DNA of 5,157 nucleotides. Origin: Phyllobacteriaceae bacterium (GTDB taxonomy: Bacteria > Pseudomonadota > Alphaproteobacteria > Rhizobiales > Rhizobiaceae). The stretch lies in contig JAHEGF010000240.1 of assembly GCA_024645155.1 (NCBI GenBank), positions 1-5,157 on the forward strand. Reading direction: 5' to 3'. Position 1 is the stretch's first letter. Each line of letters opens with the position of its first letter. A program made the position numbers and the translations under genes. The notes under the pieces were generated by a model. That model did not search any database, was not told the origin of the DNA, and was given only the letters and a program-made list of their open reading frames with translations. This document shows, one piece after another, positions 1 to 5,107 of this stretch.

Positions 1-56
1 AAATAATTGCGGATACGCGCCATTCCGGATGATCTTTTCGGTAATAGTTCGGACAT
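1..56 (-). CDS. Partial N-terminus, probable DUF502 family membrane protein
   Basis: A minus-strand frame is open from 113 to the left edge and runs off the window. From the ATG at 56 it reads MSELLPKRSSGMARIRNY followed by a TTN codon (Phe or Leu). From memory, DUF502 membrane proteins of Rhizobiales begin with a short basic tail and then an R-[IL]-R-N-Y-F motif just before the first transmembrane helix, and such a gene often lies downstream of glmS near recG. Only about 18 residues are visible, so the helices cannot be checked. Other in-frame starts are the ATGs at 101 and 113, which would add up to 19 residues; none has a good Shine-Dalgarno sequence. I chose 56 because it gives the usual short tail. 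It lies 131 bp after glmS in the same direction and could be co-transcribed. The family call is inference from a short motif plus context. Confidence 0.45.
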   Translation of the reverse strand, partial: MSELLPKRSSGMARIRNY

Positions 57-187
57 AGAGCCAACGGTCTCATAAGAACTGGAATACCCGAATATGGGCA
101 TTAGTGCGCCCATCGAAGCGCCAAACGCCTGTTTAGCCGATCATTCGGTTTCGAGCCACAATTTTTGGAAGAATATTTTTATCCGGA
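57..187 (-). other. Intergenic spacer after glmS
   Basis: This gap follows the glmS stop and precedes the partial gene at the left edge. It contains a 6-bp inverted repeat, ATGGGC (94-99) and GCCCAT (108-113), with an 8-base loop, and a smaller CCGA/TCGG hairpin (137-148). Neither is followed on the minus strand by a run of T, so I do not call a rho-independent terminator. The minus strand just after the stop is AT-rich. Read-through from glmS into the next gene is possible. Confidence 0.4.
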
Positions 188-2011
188 CTATTCGACGGTA
201 ACGGATTTCGCAAGATTGCGCGGCTGGTCGACATCGGTACCCATGAACACTGCAGTGTAATAGGCCAGCAACTGGATCGGGACGGCATAGACAATTGGCG
301 CTATCAACTCGGGAACATCGGGCATGATGATCGTTTCCATGGTTTGCATCGATGCAGTCGCAGCGCCCTTTTCATCGGTGATCAAAATGATGCGGCCCCC
401 GCGAGCGGCAACTTCCTGCATGTTTGAGACGGTCTTCTCGAAAATCCGATCATGAGGCGCGATGACGATGACCGGAATGGAATCGTCGATCAGGGCGATC
501 GGTCCGTGCTTGAGTTCACCGGCTGCGTAACCTTCGGCATGGATGTAGGATATTTCCTTCAGTTTGAGGGCACCTTCCATGGCCAGCGGATAGTTGGTGT
601 CGCGACCGAGATAAAGCACATCCTTGACCTGCGCCAATTCGCGGGAAATTTCTTCGATCCGGTTTTCCAGCTTCAGCGCCATGCGGGTATAGCGCGCGGT
701 TTCGGACAATTCGCGAACGAAAGCCTTTTCCTGGGCCGGGCTTATGGTGCCGCGTTTGGCGGCAGCGCGTATCGCAAGCGAAGCCAGCACCGCCAACTGG
801 CAGGTAAATGCCTTGGTTGAAGCGACTCCGATCTCGGGTCCGGCAAAGATCGGAAATACAACATCGGATTCACGAGCGATGGTCGATTCGCGCGCGTTGA
901 CGATCGAACCGATGATCTGGCCCTGGGAACGGCAATATCGCAACGATGCGAGCGTATCTGCTGTCTCGCCGGACTGGGAGATAAACAGCGCGGCGCCGTT
1001 CTTCGCCAAGGGCATTTCGCGGTAGCGGAATTCCGAGGCGACATCGATGTCGACAGGCAGGCGCGCCAGCCGCTCGAACCAGTATTTGCCAATGAGCCCG
1101 GCGTAGTAGGCTGTTCCGCATGCCGATATTGCCAGCCGGTCAATCGTGCCGAAATCAATTGCCGCATTGAGCGGGCGTGCCTCGTATTTCGAGAAATCAA
1201 GATAGTTGGAAAGCGTATGGGATATCATTTCCGGCTGTTCATGGATTTCCTTTTCCATGAAATGGCGGTGATTGCCCTTTTCAACCAGTATCGCCGTTGT
1301 CGTCGATTTCTGCCGGCTGCGCTCGACGGGATTGCCTGCTTCGTCGAAGATTTCAAAGCTGTCGCGATGAATTGCCGCCCAGTCGCCATCGTCGAGGTAG
1401 GTGATGTCGTTGGTAAAAGGTGCCAGCGCAATCGCGTCGGACCCGACATAGGCCTCGCCATCTCCATGGCCGATTGCCAGGGGCGGCCCGTGGCGGGCGG
1501 CAATCAAAAGGTCATCATTGGTGCGGAACATGATAGCGAGAGCAAATGCGCCTTGCAGCCGCGAAATCGCTGCGTGAGCTGCCTCAATTTCCGATTTGCC
1601 ATTCTCCAGTTCGCGCTGGATGAGGTGACAGACGACTTCGGTGTCGGTCTGGGAATGGAACTCGCTTCCCTGCGCGCGCAGTTCATCGCGTAATTCGGCA
1701 AAATTTTCGATGATCCCGTTGTGGACCACCGATACATCTCCGGCAAAATGGGGGTGGGCGTTCGTCTCGTTTGGCACGCCGTGGGTTGCCCAGCGTGTGT
1801 GACCGATACCGATCCGGCCTTCCAGCGGATCTTCACCGAGTTTCTTTTCGAGGTTCCCGAGCTTGCCTTCGGCGCGACGGCGATCGAGCACGCCATCATT
1901 GAGCGTAGCAACACCGGCGGAGTCATAGCCACGGTATTCCAGTCTCTTGAGAGCATCGACAATCAATGGTGCGACCGGCCTGCGACCGATGATACCCACG
2001 ATTCCGCACAT
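188..2011 (-). CDS. glmS: Glutamine--fructose-6-phosphate aminotransferase (isomerizing)
   Basis: GlmS is cytoplasmic and converts fructose-6-phosphate plus glutamine to glucosamine-6-phosphate plus glutamate, the first committed step to UDP-GlcNAc. The 607-residue length is typical. Residues 1-240 form the class II glutamine amidotransferase (Ntn hydrolase) domain: nucleophile Cys2 in MCGIVGIIG, RGYDSAG (27-33), GHTRWATHG (70-78), HNG (97-99) and TDTE (122-125). Residues about 285-607 hold two SIS sugar-isomerase domains with CGT (298-300), SQSGETADT (345-353) and GPEIGVASTK (391-400). The isomerase residues match Glu486, His502 (in KHGP) and Lys602, and the C-terminus is the canonical DQPRNLAKSVTVE. 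An in-frame ATG at 2089 would add 26 residues, but the catalytic Cys must directly follow Met1, so the start at 2011 is nearly certain. A purine-rich GGGAAGG lies 4 bases upstream of it. The stop is TAG. glmU ends 140 bp upstream in the same direction. No glmS ribozyme is visible; the leader predicted from the TATAAT box is only about 24 nt. Confidence 0.98.
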   Translation of the reverse strand: MCGIVGIIGRRPVAPLIVDALKRLEYRGYDSAGVATLNDGVLDRRRAEGKLGNLEKKLGEDPLEGRIGIGHTRWATHGVPNETNAHPHFAGDVSVVHNGIIENFAELRDELRAQGSEFHSQTDTEVVCHLIQRELENGKSEIEAAHAAISRLQGAFALAIMFRTNDDLLIAARHGPPLAIGHGDGEAYVGSDAIALAPFTNDITYLDDGDWAAIHRDSFEIFDEAGNPVERSRQKSTTTAILVEKGNHRHFMEKEIHEQPEMISHTLSNYLDFSKYEARPLNAAIDFGTIDRLAISACGTAYYAGLIGKYWFERLARLPVDIDVASEFRYREMPLAKNGAALFISQSGETADTLASLRYCRSQGQIIGSIVNARESTIARESDVVFPIFAGPEIGVASTKAFTCQLAVLASLAIRAAAKRGTISPAQEKAFVRELSETARYTRMALKLENRIEEISRELAQVKDVLYLGRDTNYPLAMEGALKLKEISYIHAEGYAAGELKHGPIALIDDSIPVIVIAPHDRIFEKTVSNMQEVAARGGRIILITDEKGAATASMQTMETIIMPDVPELIAPIVYAVPIQLLAYYTAVFMGTDVDQPRNLAKSVTVE

Positions 2012-2041
2012 TGAGCCTTCCCCCGGGATTCGAACCAAAGA

Positions 2042-2070
2042 ATTATAGCACCGCGTTGGTAGTGATTTTC
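2042..2070 (-). promoter_or_regulatory. Putative glmS promoter
   Basis: On the minus strand a perfect TATAAT occupies 2047-2042. Seventeen bases further upstream is GAAAAT (2070-2065), a poor -35 match, so the promoter would be weak or need an activator. The predicted transcription start is near 2035, giving a leader of about 24 nt that ends in the GGGAAGG ribosome-binding site. This would let glmS be transcribed apart from glmU. Prediction only. Confidence 0.5.
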
Positions 2071-2089
2071 CTAATATTACGGAAATCAC
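2062..2089. promoter_or_regulatory. 28-bp palindrome upstream of glmS, candidate operator
   Basis: The arms GTGATTT (2062-2068) and AAATCAC (2083-2089) are perfect inverted copies, placed symmetrically about a central palindrome TAATATTA (2072-2079). Of the 14 paired positions only 2069/2082 and 2071/2080 do not pair as Watson-Crick. The centre is about 40 bp before the predicted glmS start, and the palindrome covers the weak -35 region. That fits an activator acting at -40 or a repressor blocking RNA polymerase. No T-run follows on the minus strand, so it does not look like a glmU terminator. The symmetry is seen directly; the regulatory role is inference and the cognate regulator is unknown. 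Confidence 0.45.
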
Positions 2090-2151
2090 GGTTCGTATCA
2101 GTGTCTTTCAGGGAAAATGCGGCAGAACCCGGAAATGACTGCTTGCTGGAC

Positions 2152-3504
2152 CTATTTCTTTCTTGCCTGACCGGACAGACGGGCGCGCAGCCTGGCGGCC
2201 AGACCCTTTTTGTTGACTTGCCGGGCGCGGCCTATGGCCAGATCTTCGGGACCTACATCATCGGTGACAACACTTCCCGAAGCGACGTAACTGCCGGCAC
2301 CGATCTTTACCGGGGCAATCAGCGAGGAATTCGATCCGATAAAGGAATTCTCCCCAATGTCGGTGACATGTTTGGCGTAACCGTCATAGTTGCAGGTGAT
2401 CGTGCCGGCGCCGATATTGGCCCCCGCACCGACATTGGCATCGCCAATGTAGGACAGATGATTGACTTTGGCACCGGTATGGATGGTCGCCTTTTTTATC
2501 TCGCAGAAATTGCCGACCTTCGCATTTGCCCGCAAATCGGCACCGGGCCTCAGCCGTGCGAATGGTCCAACTTCGGCACCTTCACCGACAAGCGTTCCCT
2601 CGAGATGCGAAAATGCCCGAATGCGGGCCTTGCCTGCGATCTTGACTCCTGTCCCGAAAAACACATTCGGTTCTATTGTCGTGTCGGCGCCGATTTCTGT
2701 ATCGTGCGAAAAATACACGGTGCCGGGATCGATCAGTGTAACACCGTTCAGCATGCATTCCTTACGGCGGCGTTCCTGCCAGATCGCTTCGACTCCTGCC
2801 AATTCCGCCCGCGTGTTGACGCCCAGCAGATTTTCGCCTTCAGTTTCCATGGCAACAACGAGCTCGCCCTGTTTACGGGCTATTTCTACAATGTCGGTGA
2901 GGTAGTATTCACCCTTGGCATTGTCGTTTCCGATCAGGTCGAGCATTTCGAGGAGTTTCGCGCCCGATATTGCCATCAGCCCGCCATTGCAAAAGGTTAT
3001 CAAACGCTCGGCTTCACTGGCATCCTTGTGTTCGCGAATTGCAATCAACTGGCCACCGTCGGTAATCAGCCGGCCATAGCCGCCGGGATCTGCCGTGTGA
3101 AAACCCATGACAACAACGGCGGCGCCCCGGGCGATCCTACTGCGGGCTTCAGTCAGCGAAACGGGGTCTATCAGCGGGCTGTCGCCGAACATCACCAGCA
3201 CGGTGTCGTAGCCGCGCGCTATCGCGCCGCGGGCGGCCAGTACGGCGTGGGCCGTCCCCTGCCGTTCTTTTTGAACGAACATCTCTGCATCAGGTGCAAG
3301 TGGTGCGACGGCTTGCTGGATAATCTCGGCATCGCGGCCAACGACAATTGCCAGGTCGCTTTGACCGGCGCCGTTTGCCGCAAGGACAACATGATTGATC
3401 ATTTCAAGGCCTGCGATCCGGTTCAGCACCTTCGGCTCGCGGCTTTTCATGCGGGTGCCGTCACCTGCAGCAAGGATGATCGACAAGCATTTCTGGTCAG
3501 TCAT
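2152..3504 (-). CDS. glmU: Bifunctional GlcN-1-P acetyltransferase / GlcNAc-1-P uridyltransferase
   Basis: GlmU is cytoplasmic. It acetylates glucosamine-1-phosphate with acetyl-CoA and then couples it to UTP, giving UDP-GlcNAc for peptidoglycan and lipid A. The 450-residue length is normal. Residues 1-230 are the Rossmann-like uridyltransferase: LAAGDGTRM (11-19) with Lys25, QGTAHAV (82-88), GDSPL (107-111, the metal-binding Asp motif, usually GDVPL), GYGR (142-145), EHKDA (158-162), NGG (173-175) and Asn230 in GVN. From about 250 onward a left-handed beta-helix of hexapeptide repeats follows (IGADTTIEP, VGEGAEVGPFARLRP, VGAGANIGAGT, IGSNSSLIAPVKIGAGS). It contains the likely catalytic His349 in the segment matching the E. 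coli GHLTYLGD region, and the CNYDG motif (371-375). The tail is basic (RLRARLSGQARKK). The start is fixed by the distance to LAAGDGTRM; the Shine-Dalgarno is weak. The stop is TAG. A 1.5-kb antisense frame over this gene is a coding shadow. Confidence 0.98.
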   Translation of the reverse strand: MTDQKCLSIILAAGDGTRMKSREPKVLNRIAGLEMINHVVLAANGAGQSDLAIVVGRDAEIIQQAVAPLAPDAEMFVQKERQGTAHAVLAARGAIARGYDTVLVMFGDSPLIDPVSLTEARSRIARGAAVVVMGFHTADPGGYGRLITDGGQLIAIREHKDASEAERLITFCNGGLMAISGAKLLEMLDLIGNDNAKGEYYLTDIVEIARKQGELVVAMETEGENLLGVNTRAELAGVEAIWQERRRKECMLNGVTLIDPGTVYFSHDTEIGADTTIEPNVFFGTGVKIAGKARIRAFSHLEGTLVGEGAEVGPFARLRPGADLRANAKVGNFCEIKKATIHTGAKVNHLSYIGDANVGAGANIGAGTITCNYDGYAKHVTDIGENSFIGSNSSLIAPVKIGAGSYVASGSVVTDDVGPEDLAIGRARQVNKKGLAARLRARLSGQARKK

Positions 3505-3669
3505 GTCAGTTCAGTGTCCCATTTGATCGCGCATTCCCTTTTCATGATTTGAGGGAAATCGTCAATTACTGCCGGTTCCGGACGACCAGACGTTCAGCCA
3601 ACAATAAACACAAAGTGTGAACAACTTGGGTGCGGGCAAACCGGGCCGGCAAGGTTCAAAATGGCAAAT
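3505..3669 (-). promoter_or_regulatory. Intergenic region upstream of glmU
   Basis: This 165-bp gap separates the ccdA-like stop from glmU, all on the minus strand, and should hold the glmU promoter. A minus-strand TTGACG (3565-3560) could be a -35, but nothing 16-18 bp downstream makes a good -10, so I cannot place the promoter. A GATTT (3546-3550) / AAATC (3556-3560) inverted repeat shares its sequence with the arms of the glmS palindrome. A second small inverted repeat, ACAC/GTGT, is at 3608-3618, followed on the minus strand by a T-rich stretch; it is too short to be a firm terminator for the ccdA-like gene. Confidence 0.3.
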
Positions 3670-4419
3670 TCAGCCCAACCGTCCGAGCACCGGGAACATC
3701 TCAAGCAACCAATAGGAAAACGCCTGTAGCCCGCCTGTCAGAAACAGCACGCCGGCGACGACCAGCATCACTCCCATCACCTTTTCAACCCGGCCCAAAT
3801 GAACGCGAAACCGGGACAGAAAGCGCATAAACGCACCTGAAAACAAGGCGGCGGCGATGAAAGGAATGCCAAGTCCGGCCGAATAGACAGCCAGCAGCAA
3901 TGCACCCTCGCCCAAGGTTTCGCGCCCACCGGCAAGCGTCAGGATCGGGCCGAGAACCGGTCCGATGCATGGAGTCCAGCCAAATGCAAATGCCAGGCCC
4001 ATGACATAAGCGGCAATCCTGCTTGCCGGTTTTCCGGAAGCCTGGAACCTGGCCTCTCGCGACAATAGTGGAATGCGGATCACACCCAGGAAATTGAGCC
4101 CCATCGCGATGATGACCAATCCGGCAACGATGGCAATCTCCTGTTGCCACACCAGCAAAAGGCGGCCGATTGCCGATGCGCCGGCGCCAAGTGCCACAAA
4201 AACCGTCGAAAACCCGAGGACGAATGCAAATGACGAAGACACCAGCGACAGGCGACCTTCGGCGGGCTCCGCTTCGCCACCATCGGTGCCGCGAAAGTCC
4301 TCGACTGAAACGCCTGCCATGTAACACAGATAAGGCGGGACCAGCGGCAAGACACAGGGAGACAGAAACGACAACGCCCCTGCCCCCAGCGCGCTTGCAT
4401 ATCCGATATCGACAGCCAT
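3670..4419 (-). CDS. ccdA: CcdA/DsbD-type thiol-disulfide transporter (cytochrome c biogenesis)
   Basis: This is an inner-membrane protein of the CcdA / DsbD transmembrane family. It passes electrons from cytoplasmic thioredoxin across the membrane to periplasmic thiol reductants such as CcmG, keeping apocytochrome c cysteines reduced. The 249 residues fit stand-alone CcdA with no DsbD-like periplasmic or thioredoxin domain. Six hydrophobic segments are visible at roughly 8-36, 58-82, 88-114, 134-163, 171-198 and 212-238. The two redox cysteines are Cys22 in SPCVLPLVPP (helix 1) and Cys151 in TPCIGPVLGP (helix 4), both in the proline-flanked motifs expected; Cys32 is additional. The loop at 38-56 is acidic. 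A GGAG ribosome-binding site (4428-4425) lies 5 bases before the ATG. The stop is TGA. It stands alone, with glmU 165 bp downstream and a divergent tRNA-Lys upstream; no ccm or thioredoxin gene is adjacent, so its exact partner is not shown. Confidence 0.93.
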   Translation of the reverse strand: MAVDIGYASALGAGALSFLSPCVLPLVPPYLCYMAGVSVEDFRGTDGGEAEPAEGRLSLVSSSFAFVLGFSTVFVALGAGASAIGRLLLVWQQEIAIVAGLVIIAMGLNFLGVIRIPLLSREARFQASGKPASRIAAYVMGLAFAFGWTPCIGPVLGPILTLAGGRETLGEGALLLAVYSAGLGIPFIAAALFSGAFMRFLSRFRVHLGRVEKVMGVMLVVAGVLFLTGGLQAFSYWLLEMFPVLGRLG

Positions 4420-4461
4420 GTGTTCTCCGTGTTTGGCGCTTCGGCAATGTCGTCAGACGCG

Positions 4462-4491
4462 GCTATAGTCTGAATGGACGCCACTTTCCAA
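4462..4491 (-). promoter_or_regulatory. Putative promoter of the ccdA-like gene
   Basis: On the minus strand TTGGAA (4491-4486) and TATAGC (4467-4462) are separated by 18 bp; shifting the -10 by one base to CTATAG gives 17 bp. The predicted start would lie about 35 bp upstream of the ATG at 4419. It is a moderate match only, but it is the best pair in this divergent spacer. Confidence 0.35.
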
Positions 4492-4575
4492 TCACCTTTG
4501 CGTCGTTTGTGGCGAGACATTTCAGCGCTGTTGAAGCGGGCGCGGATTTACCTGCGTTTCGCGACATTTTCAATG

Positions 4576-4604
4576 TTGACCCGTGCGGACCGCATGCCTA
4601 TGTT
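4576..4604 (+). promoter_or_regulatory. Promoter of tRNA-Lys
   Basis: A -35 TTGACC (4576-4581) and a -10 TATGTT (4599-4604) are separated by exactly 17 bp. The next bases, CCGCGC (4605-4610), make a GC-rich discriminator, with a likely start at A4611. Strong -35, optimal spacing and GC-rich discriminator are features of stable-RNA promoters under growth-rate or stringent control. The leader to the tRNA would be about 31 nt. Confidence 0.65.
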
Positions 4605-4622
4605 CCGCGCACTTTCGCGCGG
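4605..4622 (+). other. GC hairpin at the start of the tRNA-Lys leader
   Basis: CCGCGC (4605-4610) and GCGCGG (4617-4622) form a 6-bp GC stem around a 6-base loop. The left arm is the discriminator of the predicted tRNA promoter. If transcription begins near 4611 only the right arm is in the RNA, so the symmetry would matter at the DNA level; if it starts a few bases earlier the leader would begin with a hairpin. The function is unknown. Confidence 0.35.
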
Positions 4623-4641
4623 CCTGATTTGCCGCCTGTGG

Positions 4642-4717
4642 GAGCGCGTAGCTCAGCTGGTAGAGCAACTGACTTTTAATCAGTAGGTCCAGGGTTCGAG
4701 CCCCTGCGCGCTCACCA
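4642..4717 (+). tRNA. tRNA-Lys, anticodon UUU
   Basis: A full 76-nt cloverleaf including an encoded CCA. The acceptor stem GAGCGCG (4642-4648) pairs perfectly with CGCGCTC (4707-4713), with discriminator A4714 and CCA 4715-4717. The D-stem is GCTC/GAGC (4651-4654, 4663-4666). The anticodon stem is ACTGA/TCAGT (4668-4672, 4680-4684) with loop CTTTTAA and anticodon TTT at 4675-4677, flanked by T on the 5' side and A on the 3' side. The variable loop is AGGTC. The T-arm is CAGGG, TTCGAGC, CCCTG (4690-4706). UUU reads AAA and AAG lysine codons. A strong promoter lies upstream; no rho-independent terminator is seen downstream. The 3' half is a common target for tyrosine recombinases, and the following sequence looks like an attachment arm. 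Confidence 0.97.
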
Positions 4718-4721
4718 ACAA

Positions 4722-4734
4722 AATCAATGACTTA
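4722..4734 (+). promoter_or_regulatory. Putative IHF binding site
   Basis: The 13 bases AATCAATGACTTA match the IHF consensus WATCAANNNNTTR at every specified position. The site starts 5 bp after the tRNA CCA end. IHF bends DNA within attachment sites used by many tyrosine recombinases, and its place between the tRNA 3' end and the arm-like repeats fits that role. One match to a degenerate consensus is weak alone; the position makes it more credible. Confidence 0.45.
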
Positions 4735-4752
4735 GCGTAAATTGCAAACGCT
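4734..4752. repeat. Small inverted repeat after tRNA-Lys
   Basis: AGCGT (4734-4738) and ACGCT (4748-4752) form a 5-bp stem around a 9-base loop that contains the palindrome TTGCAA. No T-run follows, so it is at best a poor terminator for the tRNA transcript. It lies between the IHF-like site and the direct repeats. Confidence 0.3.
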
Positions 4753-4764
4753 GATCAAATTGCT

Positions 4765-4802
4765 TGGGTTACAAATGGGTGACAAAACACTGTTTGTGCC
4801 CA
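4765..4802. repeat. Tandem and inverted arm-like repeats TGGGTKACAAA
   Basis: TGGGTTACAAA (4765-4775) is followed without a gap by TGGGTGACAAA (4776-4786), identical at 10 of 11 positions. A third copy, TGGGCACAAA, lies inverted at 4802-4793, one base shorter. The second and third copies together form a hairpin of about 10 bp. Direct plus inverted copies of a 10-12 bp motif, 50-85 bp from a tRNA 3' end, resemble the arm-type sites bound by the N-terminal domain of tyrosine integrases. The repeats are seen directly; the binding role is inferred. A looser relative, GGGTCTACAAAT, occurs at 5134-5145. Confidence 0.6.
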
Positions 4803-4832
4803 CATTCTGACGGGACTCCTACTTATCCCCAA

Positions 4833-4921
4833 TCCGGCACCCCACCACCCCGGCACACCCCAGATGCTGTGTGGGTCCCATCTGGCAGTGACATACAAAT
4901 CCGGATGAACGGGGTGCCGGA
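4833..4921. repeat. Nested GC-rich inverted repeats
   Basis: TCCGGCACCCC (4833-4843) is an exact inverted copy of GGGGTGCCGGA (4911-4921), with 67 bp between. Inside lies a second exact inverted repeat, CCAGATG (4860-4866) / CATCTGG (4879-4885), with a 12-base loop. A near-direct copy of the left arm, CCGGCACACCCC, is at 4850-4861 and could compete for pairing. The whole could fold as a long stem with an inner hairpin if transcribed, or act as a DNA site. No T-run follows on either strand, so it is not a simple terminator. Confidence 0.5.
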
Positions 4922-4948
4922 ATTCATGGATGGGCCGGAAAGCTGATC

Positions 4949-4962
4949 TGAAAAATTTTTCA
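4949..4962. repeat. Perfect A/T palindrome
   Basis: TGAAAAATTTTTCA is a perfect 14-bp palindrome, followed three bases later by a second A/T block, AAAATTT (4965-4971). It could be an operator, a bent A-tract region or a chance result of local A/T richness. No adjacent gene is visible to assign it to. Confidence 0.4.
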
Positions 4963-5051
4963 CCAAAATTTGCGATCTATTCCTCTGGTTTCCAATTTAA
5001 CATAGTGGACCGATTCAGTGGGGGCGGATCAGCCGCGCAAAACAATCAATA

Positions 5052-5107
5052 ATTGCAACATTGTCAAGCTGCTGCCAAAGCGGGATAAATTGTGACATTA
5101 TTGCAAT
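5052..5107. repeat. Spaced 15-bp inverted repeat
   Basis: ATTGCAACATTGTCA (5052-5066) matches the reverse complement of TGACATTATTGCAAT (5093-5107) at 13 of 15 positions, with 26 bp between. The arms are about 41 bp apart centre to centre, close to four helical turns. This fits two copies of a protein-binding site in opposite orientation upstream of a gene that would start near or beyond the right edge. The role is not known. Confidence 0.45.

Noticed and set aside
94..148. Small hairpins after glmS as a terminator
   Set aside because: Stems are short and no T-run follows on the minus strand.
2012..2035. A glmS ribozyme/riboswitch
   Set aside because: The predicted leader is only about 24 nt, far too short for the ribozyme, which is known mainly from Firmicutes.
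2012..2089. The longer glmS frame starting at 2089
   Set aside because: It would put 26 residues before the catalytic cysteine, which must follow the initiator Met; this stretch holds the promoter and operator-like palindrome.
2025..2104. tRNA-like sequences in the glmU-glmS gap (GGTTCGAATCCC on minus, GGTTCGTATC with partial arms on plus)
   Set aside because: Neither strand gives a cloverleaf: the acceptor pairs fail, the anticodon-like loop has nine bases and the minus T-stem is mispaired. At most a remote pseudogene, more likely chance.
2011..3552. A 513-codon open frame on the plus strand antisense to glmU
   Set aside because: It lies wholly opposite an unmistakable glmU, encodes no recognisable domain, and its start (PPGFEP) is the kind of peptide produced by antisense T-arm-like sequence. 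Long antisense frames are common in GC-rich codon usage.
4474..4686. A 70-codon plus-strand frame ending inside the tRNA
   Set aside because: Its C-terminus (ERVAQLVEQLTFNQ) is simply the tRNA-Lys gene translated, a familiar annotation artefact, and its body covers the tRNA promoter.
4823..4831. A DnaA-box-like TTATCCCCA
   Set aside because: One near-match without a cluster of boxes or an origin-associated gene is expected by chance; not an origin.
4764..4946. A 60-codon plus-strand frame with a TTG start
   Set aside because: It runs through the arm-like repeats and the GC inverted repeats, is proline/threonine-rich without any recognisable motif, and has no ribosome-binding site.
5015..5098. 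A 27-codon minus-strand frame (MSQFIPLWQQLDNV...) preceded by GGAGGA
   Set aside because: The GGAGGA is 12 bases from the ATG, too far for normal initiation, and the frame overlaps the spaced inverted repeat. A small peptide is possible but unsupported.
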